A stretch of 64,000 nucleotides of DNA, from assembly GCA_040394475.1 (NCBI GenBank), contig JBEBSD010000024.1, forward strand, positions 14,498 through 78,497, written 5' to 3'. Position numbers and translations under genes: made by a program. Below are positions 53,187 to 61,200 of this stretch, piece after piece. Within the stretch, counting starts at the first letter, position 1; every line of letters begins with the position of its first letter. This DNA is from JBEBSD01 sp040394475 (GTDB lineage: Bacteria; Bacteroidota; Bacteroidia; Cytophagales; Spirosomataceae). The notes beneath the pieces are model-generated. The model was not told the DNA's origin. It made no database searches and saw only the letters and a list, made by a program, of their open reading frames with translations.

Positions 53187-54794
53187 ATGCCTGCCATCGA
53201 TATCTACAATGTTTCGTACGGATTAGTTAGTTACGGGCTGGCCCTGCTGCTCCTGCTGCTTGCCGGGAGACAACGACACCGCACTATTTTTTTTTTACTG
53301 GCATCCCTGGCACTTCTTGTCATTGCAAGAGTTCCTTTCCTTTTTTTTAATCAAGAGTTAAACCCGGACGAAAGTCAGGTCCTCAGCCATACGCTTACAC
53401 TGCTACAGCACCCGGGCTATTGGCAGTCGGTTGATGGTCAAACCATTGGCCCGTTGAATATATACGCGCTGGTCATCCCCGGCGCAATCGGCTTTCCGGT
53501 CGATTATACCACGGCCCGATTAGTTGGGTTGTTCCTGTTGTCGGGAGCCTTATTCTTTTTCTGGAAGACGGTGGCATTGCTCCGCGGAGCGGCTGTTGCC
53601 ACGATCAGCGTACTTTCCCCGCTGTTTCTGCTCGCCTTCACCCGCCACCCGGATTTCATTCATTATTCCAGCGAGCAACTGCCCCTGTTTTTGCTGTCAC
53701 TGGTACTGTATCTGCTCATTAAACTCTATTTGGCAGCGTCCCCGGCGCCCGTGATCGGCTTTCTTTCAGGTCTTGTGGCCGGTATGGTACCTTTCGCCAA
53801 GCTGCAGGCCGTTCCAATGGCGCTGGTGCTGGCCTTTGCCGCGGTGTATCATTGCTGGAACAAGTACCGTCAGGGCGGTTCTGTGCAGGCATTAGCCGCT
53901 ACCCTTGCAGGCGGCATTACCTTTCCGCTTCTGGTACTGGCTTATGTCTTTTACAACCAGGTGTGGGAAGATTTCATCCAATTTTATATCGGGGGAAATG
54001 TTATTTATGCCGGAGGCAATAACCTGTTCGACATCCCGGTAACACTCGGCCGACTGCTCTGGCAATCGCCTGACTTTCTAATCTTTACGGGCGCCTGTTT
54101 GTTACCCCTGCTTTTCACCCGCTTCCGGCTTTCCAGAACGGGAACATTGCCGGCTGTGACGGCATTGTTCTACCTGCTGGCATCACTGTATGCCATTACC
54201 AAATCCGGCAACCTGTTCGTACATTACCTGCACCTCGGAATCTTTCCCCTGGCCTTCGGCGTCGCTCTTTTTATCACGCCGGACACCATCACCTACTTCA
54301 GAATAAGCGCCGTATTGCTACTCTCGGGCTTCCTGCTGAGTGATCTCCTTGTCGCCGACCGCTTTCCATCGGTACGCCGACAGCTTTCGGCACGGAAATT
54401 GCAACGCAGTGCGGTGGTTGAAACGGCCCTCCCGTATACGAAACCCGGCGATAACATGGTCGTATGGGGATGGCGTTGTCAGTATTATGTGGAAGCGCAG
54501 CTGCCCCAGGGTACCGCCGAAAGTCATTCCGAACGCTGTGTTTTCGACCATCCCATGCGTGACGCCTACCGCAGCCGCTACCTGAGCGACCTGAAAAGGA
54601 ATCGCCCTGCGATTTTTATTGATGCGACGGGTAAAAACAGCTTATGGCTCCAGGATCCACTGACCCAATCCTATAAAGTGTTTCCGGATCTGGCCGTCTA
54701 TATCGACCAAAACTACACCCGGATCGGCGAAGCGGGCGGTAACCAGCTGTATGTGCGCAATGACCGGGTTCCCCCGCGGGCCAAAATCCCTTAA
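53187..54794 (+). CDS. ArnT/PMT-like membrane glycosyltransferase
   Basis: A 535-residue protein with about eleven membrane segments and a soluble C-terminal domain of ~130 residues. The first external loop contains NQELNPDESQVLSHTL; the D-E pair in NPDES is the usual metal/catalytic position of GT39/GT83-type enzymes (PMT, ArnT). It probably moves a sugar from a polyprenyl phosphate onto an envelope acceptor. It follows the epimerase gene by 139 bp and seems to belong to the same surface-glycan group. Confidence 0.72.
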   Translation: MPAIDIYNVSYGLVSYGLALLLLLLAGRQRHRTIFFLLASLALLVIARVPFLFFNQELNPDESQVLSHTLTLLQHPGYWQSVDGQTIGPLNIYALVIPGAIGFPVDYTTARLVGLFLLSGALFFFWKTVALLRGAAVATISVLSPLFLLAFTRHPDFIHYSSEQLPLFLLSLVLYLLIKLYLAASPAPVIGFLSGLVAGMVPFAKLQAVPMALVLAFAAVYHCWNKYRQGGSVQALAATLAGGITFPLLVLAYVFYNQVWEDFIQFYIGGNVIYAGGNNLFDIPVTLGRLLWQSPDFLIFTGACLLPLLFTRFRLSRTGTLPAVTALFYLLASLYAITKSGNLFVHYLHLGIFPLAFGVALFITPDTITYFRISAVLLLSGFLLSDLLVADRFPSVRRQLSARKLQRSAVVETALPYTKPGDNMVVWGWRCQYYVEAQLPQGTAESHSERCVFDHPMRDAYRSRYLSDLKRNRPAIFIDATGKNSLWLQDPLTQSYKVFPDLAVYIDQNYTRIGEAGGNQLYVRNDRVPPRAKIP

Positions 54795-54865
54795 AATTTG
54801 TTAAATAACCATTAGATACCCGTCGCCAAGCACTTCTATTAGTCATTTCTAACCGTATTGCCCCA

Positions 54866-56965
54866 ATGATTACCAACTACCCATGCCTCCGGGCGCTCGC
54901 TTTTACCTTTCTCCTGAACCTTTCTCTGCTGGCGGCATCCGGTCAGAAAATACTGGAGGATACCACACAGGCCCAACCTTTCGATATGGGGAAGATGTGG
55001 ACCTTTGACCATCCGCCGACTTCCTATTTCAACAGCACCTATCAGCTTGCTACTGACGACGCCTGGTTCCGGAAAGCCCAACTGGCCTCCCTTCGCTTCT
55101 CCACTTACTGCTCTGCCTCGTTTGTATCACCCAACGGACTGGTTATGACCAATCATCACTGCGCCCGGGAATCGGGGGTGGCGGTACAGCAGAAAGGAGA
55201 AGATTTCTCCGCCAACGGCTTTTATGCCGCCCGTGCCGGTGAAGAGCGGAAAGTACCCGAACTATTCGTCGATCAGCTTATCCGGATTGAAGACATCACC
55301 GAACGCGTGCATGCCATCGAAAATCAAGGTGCGGAAGATGATGAAAAAATGGGCCTTCGCGAACAGGCACTGGAAAATATTGCTAAAGAATATAGTGAGA
55401 AAGAAGAATGGAAAGGACTGGAGATCGAGCCGGTTATGCTTTACAGCGGCGGTAAATTTTCACTCTACGGCTTCAAACGCTACACGGATGTCCGCCTGGT
55501 TTTTATGCCTGAGCTGGATCTGGGCTTTTTTGGCGGGGATCCCGATAACTTCACGTATCCCCGGTACAACCTTGATGTTACTTTTTTCCGGGTATATGAC
55601 GAGCAGGGAAAACCACTGCAGTCCGAACATTACTTCAAATTCAACCCGAATGGCTCACAGGAGAATGAGCCTGTATTTGTGATCGGGAACCCCGGTTCCA
55701 CCGGGCGCCTGTTAACGATTGATGAGCTGGAAATGGAAAGAGACTATAAGTATCCTTACCTGATCGAAGCGCTTAAAAACAGGAGCAAGGTGATGGCTGC
55801 TTACAACCAGCAGGCTAAAAACGACAGCATTACCAACGAAATCTTCAGTTACGAAAACGGCATCAAGTCGTTTGGCGGACAACTGAAAGGAATGCAGGAT
55901 CCCTACCTGATGGCTCGTAAAAAGGCATTTCAGGCCGATTTCAAGAAAAAAGTCCGGGAAAACCCCGAGCTGGCATCGCAGTATGCTGTTTGGGATCAAA
56001 TCTCCCAGGAATCGGGCATTCTGAAGGCCGCTCAACATGACCTGATGCTTTTTCAACCTAATCCGTTGTTCCGGGGAGAGTTGCTCGTATTCGCCCAGCA
56101 GCTCATCGATTATGCCATCGTGTCCCAAACCAACCCGGAGCGGGCCGGCACCTTAAAGCCGATGCTGGCGGCTTTCACGCCTAAAATACCGCAAATAGAG
56201 ATTGGCACCCTGGCCGCCCATCTGGAAGAAGCGCGGCTGTTTCTGGGGGCATCGGACGTTTATGTAAACGAAGCATTCGGAGAGCAAACGGCGCAGGAAG
56301 CAGCGCAGGCGATGTATGATCAGACGAAACTGCGGGACGCCGCCTATGTAGCGCAACTCATTGAGGGAGGCACCAAGGGGATCCTGGCTTCAGAAGACCC
56401 GTTGATCAAGCTGGCCACCATCTCGCAGCCCCGTTACATGGAAGCGGTATTTGCCGCCAGGGATGCCCATACCCGCCTGGAAGTATTGCAGGGGAAACTG
56501 GGACGCCTGCTTTTTGAAACCTACGGTACGCAAATTCCTCCGGATGCCACCATGTCACTCCGCATCAATGACGGGATTGTGAAAGGATTCCGGTACAATG
56601 GTACCGAGGCGCCGGTCCATACCACCTTCTATGGGCTTTATGACCGTTATAACTCTTATCAGGGAAAGTTCCCCTGGTCGTTGCCTGAGCGCTGGAAGAA
56701 TCCCCCCGTCGAGTTATTGCAGGCGCCGTTAAACTTTGTTTCCACCAATGACATCATCGGCGGAAACTCGGGTTCCCCTTTGGTAAACAGCAAACTGGAA
56801 GCGGTCGGACTTGCCTTTGACGGCAATATGGAAAGTCTTCCGGGCTACTTTATCTTTTCCCCGGATACCGGCAACCGGACTGTCTCGGTACATGTGGGCG
56901 GAATCGTTGCGGCCCTGAAGTATATCTATAAAACGAAGCGGTTGAGTGACGAATTGGTACCCTGA
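54866..56965 (+). CDS. S46-family dipeptidyl-peptidase (DPP7/DPP11 type)
   Basis: A 699-residue periplasmic or surface exopeptidase with a signal peptide ending near residue 26. The chymotrypsin-like catalytic parts are GLVMTNHHCARE (His97/98), an Asp in the GGDPDNFTYPRYN region near 225-237, and the nucleophile in IIGGNSGSPLVN near residue 634. The residue 18 positions after the nucleophile is Gly (in AFDGN). In Porphyromonas enzymes Gly there marks DPP7 (hydrophobic P1) and Arg marks DPP11 (acidic P1), so this one is more likely DPP7-like. It releases dipeptides as food for asaccharolytic metabolism. Confidence 0.92.
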   Translation: MITNYPCLRALAFTFLLNLSLLAASGQKILEDTTQAQPFDMGKMWTFDHPPTSYFNSTYQLATDDAWFRKAQLASLRFSTYCSASFVSPNGLVMTNHHCARESGVAVQQKGEDFSANGFYAARAGEERKVPELFVDQLIRIEDITERVHAIENQGAEDDEKMGLREQALENIAKEYSEKEEWKGLEIEPVMLYSGGKFSLYGFKRYTDVRLVFMPELDLGFFGGDPDNFTYPRYNLDVTFFRVYDEQGKPLQSEHYFKFNPNGSQENEPVFVIGNPGSTGRLLTIDELEMERDYKYPYLIEALKNRSKVMAAYNQQAKNDSITNEIFSYENGIKSFGGQLKGMQDPYLMARKKAFQADFKKKVRENPELASQYAVWDQISQESGILKAAQHDLMLFQPNPLFRGELLVFAQQLIDYAIVSQTNPERAGTLKPMLAAFTPKIPQIEIGTLAAHLEEARLFLGASDVYVNEAFGEQTAQEAAQAMYDQTKLRDAAYVAQLIEGGTKGILASEDPLIKLATISQPRYMEAVFAARDAHTRLEVLQGKLGRLLFETYGTQIPPDATMSLRINDGIVKGFRYNGTEAPVHTTFYGLYDRYNSYQGKFPWSLPERWKNPPVELLQAPLNFVSTNDIIGGNSGSPLVNSKLEAVGLAFDGNMESLPGYFIFSPDTGNRTVSVHVGGIVAALKYIYKTKRLSDELVP

Positions 56966-56976
56966 CCGGTTTACCA

Positions 56977-57031
56977 GGCGGCCGTTAGCATTACTGGAAA
57001 ACATGTAACGCAAACGGCCGCCGCTTTGTTT
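56977..57031 (+). terminator. Long-loop hairpin after the S46 peptidase gene
   Basis: A 10-bp stem GGCGGCCGTT (56977-56986) / AACGGCCGCC (57013-57022), a 26-nt loop, and a T-rich tail GCTTTGTTTTT. It separates the convergent peptidase and M56 genes. Confidence 0.55.
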
Positions 57032-57058
57032 TTGAAATGTCCCCTTCGGGGGCGCCTC

Positions 57059-58579
57059 TCATTCCTGCAATTCGAAATTAACCGGCAAGGTATACCGTAC
57101 ATTCACGAGTTGTTCCCCCTGCCTGCCCGGCTTCCAGGCCGGCATTCCCTTCACAGCCCGGACAGCCTCCGCGTCACAACCAAAGCCTATTCCCTTTAAG
57201 ATCATCACGTCACGAATTTCCCCCTCAGTAGTAACAACGAACTGTAAAAAGACCCGTCCTTCTACTTTGGCCCTGGCCGCGGCACCCGGGTAACGGATCG
57301 TTTTAGCCAGGTATTCAAATAAAGCAACCGTCCCGCCCGGGAACTCCGGCTGTACCTCTACCGCTGTAAAGACCGGCTTGCCGTCTATTTCATCACGAGT
57401 TTCCGGCGCCGGTATTTCCGTAACCGCCGCGACGCTTTTAGAGTCGCCCTCTCCCAAGCGGACGACCACGCTATTGCTACGAAACTCCAGCGGAGCGGAT
57501 TCAATCCCATTGTACCCTGCAAAACTGATCGCCAGCTGCGATCCCTTGGGGACAATACCCATATCAAACCTACCTTCGGAATTGGTAGTGGTCCCCCGGT
57601 TGTGGCCTTTCAGCAGGATATTCACACCCGGAAGCGCTTCTCCGTTCTCATCCAGGATAACTCCCGCGGCGGAGACCATTTCGTCTGAATCGACAGCCGG
57701 GTTATCCGACCCGGTACTTTTGGGATCACAGGACGCCACAGTCAGAACCGATACCCCTATCAGCAGCGCGGCCAGGAAATAATTCCCCAATGCCCACAAC
57801 GAAGTTTTTTGTTTATACATCATGACGATTCTTTGTTTTAAAAATGACGGATAGAAAAAACGATTGGTAACACCGGAAATCGGGCTGTCCATTGCATAGA
57901 CCAGCAGAAAATCGGCGTAGGCATCCTGGCCGGCATTTTCACTGTCGGCCAGGTATTCATGGAGCAGCTGCAGGCTGTTTTTATACCAGTTCAGGAAGGG
58001 GTAACACCAGAACACCACTTTAAAGACTTCGACCAGCAGCACATCCAAGCTATGCAGCTGACGCACATGTACCATTTCATGGCGCAATACCGCATCAAAA
58101 TGGTGCTCATAGTCCGTCCGGTTGATGACTACCCAGTTAAAAAAAGAGAACGAGCTTCCGCTATAGTCCTCCCGCAGGATGATCCGGGCTCCCTCAATAT
58201 TCAGGGTTTCCTGTCCTTTCAAATAGGAAACTAACCGGTAAAGATTCCGGGACAGCTTCAGGCCTGCAAAGCCCGCGCCCAATCCGTACACTACTACCAG
58301 CACCCATTCCCAGGAGATTTTCCCCGCAGGAGCTGCCGGCTGTCCGTCGCCGGCCACCCCGGGATCGGGACCTGCCAGCTCCCACAGCATCGAGGCCTCC
58401 ACCACGGGCTCTACATCCGGCAGGCGGACAAACGTTAAAAGTACTGACAGCAGCAGTGCTGCCAGTAAATAAGCCCTGTTGAGAAAAAAGAATGTTTTCC
58501 CCTGCAGCAGGAAACGATACCCTGCATAAAACAGCAACAGGTACAACCCGGTCTTTACAAAGTGGAGCAGTAGTTCCAT
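57059..58579 (-). CDS. M56/BlaR1-like membrane protease fused to a TonB C-terminal domain
   Basis: A 506-residue inner-membrane protein. I chose the ATG at 58579, which starts 1 bp after the stop of the upstream paralogue, over a start at 58615 inside that gene. Order: membrane helices, the zinc motif HEMVHV with the later HEYLAD Glu, more helices to about residue 285, a carboxypeptidase-D-like beta domain (NGEALPGVNILLKG), then a TonB C-terminal domain (PEFPGGTVALFEYLAKTIRYP to VNFELQ; key GRVFLQFVV). It resembles a BlaR1 antirepressor sensor in which the penicillin-binding sensor is replaced by domains of the TonB system. It is the third gene of the blaI operon. Confidence 0.88.
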   Translation of the reverse strand: MELLLHFVKTGLYLLLFYAGYRFLLQGKTFFFLNRAYLLAALLLSVLLTFVRLPDVEPVVEASMLWELAGPDPGVAGDGQPAAPAGKISWEWVLVVVYGLGAGFAGLKLSRNLYRLVSYLKGQETLNIEGARIILREDYSGSSFSFFNWVVINRTDYEHHFDAVLRHEMVHVRQLHSLDVLLVEVFKVVFWCYPFLNWYKNSLQLLHEYLADSENAGQDAYADFLLVYAMDSPISGVTNRFFYPSFLKQRIVMMYKQKTSLWALGNYFLAALLIGVSVLTVASCDPKSTGSDNPAVDSDEMVSAAGVILDENGEALPGVNILLKGHNRGTTTNSEGRFDMGIVPKGSQLAISFAGYNGIESAPLEFRSNSVVVRLGEGDSKSVAAVTEIPAPETRDEIDGKPVFTAVEVQPEFPGGTVALFEYLAKTIRYPGAAARAKVEGRVFLQFVVTTEGEIRDVMILKGIGFGCDAEAVRAVKGMPAWKPGRQGEQLVNVRYTLPVNFELQE

Positions 58580-58580
58580 C

Positions 58581-60392
58581 TCATTTCGGTTTGGAGGTAA
58601 TTTCCACCACGCCATCGATTCCCTTTGCCCCGTACCGTTTGGTAGCCTCCTCCCCTTTCCATACCTGAATGCTTTCGATTGATTTCGGGTCTATTTCCTT
58701 CAGAGCGCCGCTTCCCCCAACCGTCTCCAACTCCTCTCCATCGAGAATAAAGAGCGGGTCTTTTTTCCCCAATTTTCCTTCGCGCCAGGAAAACAATTCA
58801 TTACCCTTTTCAGGCGATTCCAGCAGCAGCCGGCCCCCGCTGCTGTCCAGACTACCCTGACGTGTATCTTCCAGCTGAAAGTTAAGTGGCAATGTAAACA
58901 AAACATCTACCGGACTGCCATTTTGCAATCCAGGCTGCCAGGCAGGCATACTCAGGACTACCCTTACCGCTTCTTCGTCAATCCCATAGCCCAGCCCCTT
59001 CAGCACTCGCACGTCCCGGATAGCTCCACTTTGGTTAACGACAAACTGAACAAATACTTTACCGCTGATGTTGTGCTCCGCAGCCTCATTCGGATAGCGG
59101 ATATGCTTTGCTAAAAACCGGTACAGCTCCGATGTCCCTCCAGGGAATTCGGGTTGTTGCTCGACAGCCGTAAACAGCGGTTGCTTTTCAGTGGGCCTTT
59201 CCGCTATACTGAATCCCACGACTACCACCTCTTCCAGGTCATTACTGGTACGTTTCAGAGAGAATTCATAAAAATCTGTCCCCGGCACCACTTTTTGCCC
59301 CACTGTTTTCATCCCCACATACGACACCACAATTTCTGCATCATCCGGAACATCTGTCAAGGAAAACCTTCCCGCTTCATCCGTTTGAGCCCCTTTGTGG
59401 GTCCCTTTCACGATTACTGTCGCTCCCCTGACCGGTTGTCCGGTCTCGGTTACGATTTTCCCGCTGACCGTCCTATCGCCCGTTACAGGCGCCGACGACG
59501 TATCCGCCACCATGCCAATTTCCAGAAACCCTCTCTCCGGCAACAGCTTTTCCCGGGCCGCCGTCAGTAAAAGCATCCCCGATAAGAGCGGGAGGATCGC
59601 CAGGTAGCGTATCGCCTTCCAACGCGAATCCGGGCACCGGTACAGCATTGTGATCCGCCTCCGGAGCAGTGATGTCTGAAAAAAGTGATTGACTACCCGC
59701 AGCTCCTGGTACTCCAATGTATAATTGACCAGAAACCGGGCATACCGATCCCTGTCGGTTACCTGCTGGTCGGCCAGGTATTCGTGTATTTCCTGTAAGG
59801 ATCGTTTGTACAGTCTGAGCACCGGATGAAACCAGAACAGGATTTGCAGGATCTCGACCAACAGAATATCCAGGCTGTGCCATTGCCGGACATGAACCAT
59901 CTCATGACGGATAATCGGATCGAAATGCTGTTCATAATCGTGACGGCTCACGGCTACCCACCTGAAAAAGGAGAAGGAACCGATCCGGTTGTCAGGCAAT
60001 AAGGTAATGTATGCCTTTCCGGATTGCAGCCTTTCTCCTGATTGCAGCATCCGCCGCAACGCCCATAATTTACGGATCAGCCGCATGCAGAAAAACAGCA
60101 TCCCACCCAGATAGGCCGCTCCGAGGAGCTTCATCCAGGGAAAATCACTGCCGGCCTCCTGCCGGGCACTAATGACAAGTCCTTCCAGGTCTCCGGCGGT
60201 ATAAGCCGCCGTAATTACCGGGGCAGCTTCCGGCAATTTCAAAAAGGGAATTCCGAGTGAAACCACCAGCGCTCCTATCAAAAACAAGCGATTCCACTGA
60301 AATAAGGTTTGTTTTCTGAACCAACTCCAGTATACCAGGTATAACACGGTCCAATACAAGCTCACTTTGCCGATTCCGATAATGAATTCCAT
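58581..60392 (-). CDS. M56/BlaR1-like membrane protease with beta-sandwich, TonB and plug-like domains
   Basis: A 603-residue protein. Three or four N-terminal helices bracket the zinc motif HEMVH (His163, Glu164, His167) and HEYLAD. After the last helix (~260-280) come a carboxypeptidase-D-like beta domain (308-380), a TonB-box-like LEEVVVVGF (386-394), a TonB C-terminal domain (405-508; PEFPGGTSELYRFLAKHIRYP, key GKVFVQFVV) and a plug-like tail (545-603; DPLFILDGEELETVGG, RYGAKGIDGVVEITS) like the ends of SusC plugs. In BlaR1 systems the M56 protease leads to repressor cleavage. It lies 35 bp downstream of the blaI-like gene. Confidence 0.88.
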   Translation of the reverse strand: MEFIIGIGKVSLYWTVLYLVYWSWFRKQTLFQWNRLFLIGALVVSLGIPFLKLPEAAPVITAAYTAGDLEGLVISARQEAGSDFPWMKLLGAAYLGGMLFFCMRLIRKLWALRRMLQSGERLQSGKAYITLLPDNRIGSFSFFRWVAVSRHDYEQHFDPIIRHEMVHVRQWHSLDILLVEILQILFWFHPVLRLYKRSLQEIHEYLADQQVTDRDRYARFLVNYTLEYQELRVVNHFFQTSLLRRRITMLYRCPDSRWKAIRYLAILPLLSGMLLLTAAREKLLPERGFLEIGMVADTSSAPVTGDRTVSGKIVTETGQPVRGATVIVKGTHKGAQTDEAGRFSLTDVPDDAEIVVSYVGMKTVGQKVVPGTDFYEFSLKRTSNDLEEVVVVGFSIAERPTEKQPLFTAVEQQPEFPGGTSELYRFLAKHIRYPNEAAEHNISGKVFVQFVVNQSGAIRDVRVLKGLGYGIDEEAVRVVLSMPAWQPGLQNGSPVDVLFTLPLNFQLEDTRQGSLDSSGGRLLLESPEKGNELFSWREGKLGKKDPLFILDGEELETVGGSGALKEIDPKSIESIQVWKGEEATKRYGAKGIDGVVEITSKPK

Positions 60393-60427
60393 AGGGTTCT
60401 GATTTTGAATAGAAAGAATGCTGCCTA

Positions 60428-60796
60428 TCAGCTTTTCCGGGAATTGATAATGGTCATAATCTCATCTAACTCTTTAAGATCCAACTGCTTGTCCTTCACA
60501 AAGAACGACACCAGCTCAGTTACTGAATTTTCGAAGTAATTACCCATCAGCTGCTTCATCTCAAATTTTTTATAGGCCTCCTTCGAGATAAGCGGATAAT
60601 ATTCATGCGTTTTCCCATAAGCCGTGTAACCGACAAATCCCTTCTTTTCCAAAATCCGCACAATTGTCGATACCGTGTTATAAGCGGGCTTGGGAACAGG
60701 CATCTCCTGCAGGAGATCCTTCACAAATCCCTTCCCTTTTTCCCATAGAATTAACATTATTTCCTCTTCCGCACGTGTTAAAGAACGTATTTCCAT
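60428..60796 (-). CDS. BlaI/MecI/CopY-family transcriptional repressor
   Basis: A 122-residue winged-helix repressor. The DNA-binding part is LTRAEEEIMLILWEKGKGFVKDLLQEMP (key AEEEIMLILWEKG) with the recognition helix near PAYNTVSTIVRILEKKGFV; the C-terminal ~45 residues form the dimerisation helices. BlaI proteins are inactivated by proteolysis when a membrane M56 sensor is triggered; the two M56 genes directly downstream complete such a module. Its upstream region carries two similar dyads 20 bp apart that are good candidates for its operator. Confidence 0.93.
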   Translation of the reverse strand: MEIRSLTRAEEEIMLILWEKGKGFVKDLLQEMPVPKPAYNTVSTIVRILEKKGFVGYTAYGKTHEYYPLISKEAYKKFEMKQLMGNYFENSVTELVSFFVKDKQLDLKELDEIMTIINSRKS

Positions 60797-60850
60797 AATC
60801 CAGTTACCAGGTAATTTTACTATGCATTATTTATTTCAGTCCAAATCTAT

Positions 60851-60886
60851 AACTATTTTATTAGTATTCAAACTATTTTATTAGTT
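60851..60886 (-). promoter_or_regulatory. Twin dyads, candidate BlaI-type operators
   Basis: AACTATTTTATTAGT occurs at 60851-60865 and again at 60871-60885. The second reads AACTA-TTTTAT-TAGTT, a perfect 5-bp inverted repeat; the first keeps ACTA/TAGT. The copies are exactly 20 bp apart, close to two helical turns, and 55-90 bp upstream of the blaI-like ATG. Confidence 0.65.
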
Positions 60887-61017
60887 ATTGTCAATAAATC
60901 AGGGGTCACTACCCCCAATCCATGCCTTCTTCTATGACAAAACAAGTTCTTTCTGGTGCTTTCTCATGATCTAAGAGGTTATCTCCGGCGCATACCGACA
61001 GATCTAAAAAAATAGCT

Positions 61018-61025
61018 TAATTTTG
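61018..61025 (+). promoter_or_regulatory. -7 box in front of the TPP riboswitch
   Basis: TAATTTTG fits TAnnTTTG and ends 5 bp before the first paired base of the riboswitch, where transcription should begin. Confidence 0.6.
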
Positions 61026-61030
61026 TATCG

Positions 61031-61113
61031 TCTCATAAGGGGTGCCCCACCAAACGGGCTGAGATCATACCCATACTACCTGATCCGGATAATGCCGGCG
61101 AAGGGAAAAGAGA
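61031..61113 (+). ncRNA. TPP riboswitch (THI element)
   Basis: All conserved parts of the thiamine-pyrophosphate aptamer are present in order: GGGGTGCC (61039-61046), GGGCTGAGATCATACCC (61056-61072; the CTGAGA box), ACCTGATCCGGATAATGCCGGCGAAGGGAA (61078-61107; read as ACCTGATC, GGATAATGCCGGCG and AAGGGAA), closed by TCTC (61031-61034) with GAGA (61110-61113). It precedes a TonB-dependent receptor gene, so the cell shuts off the receptor when TPP is plentiful. The remaining ~85 nt before the chosen ATG could hold the expression platform. Confidence 0.96.
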
Positions 61114-61200
61114 AGAATGGTAGTCCAATCTCTTAGTACTTATTTAATTTATAACCAGAGGATAGGTTGGCCCCTTTGCCTGTTCGTAAACTTGACAATC

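Noticed and set aside
61117..61200. Upstream ATG of the TonB receptor at 61117
   Set aside because: It touches the end of the TPP aptamer and places 28 residues before a complete signal peptide that starts at 61201.
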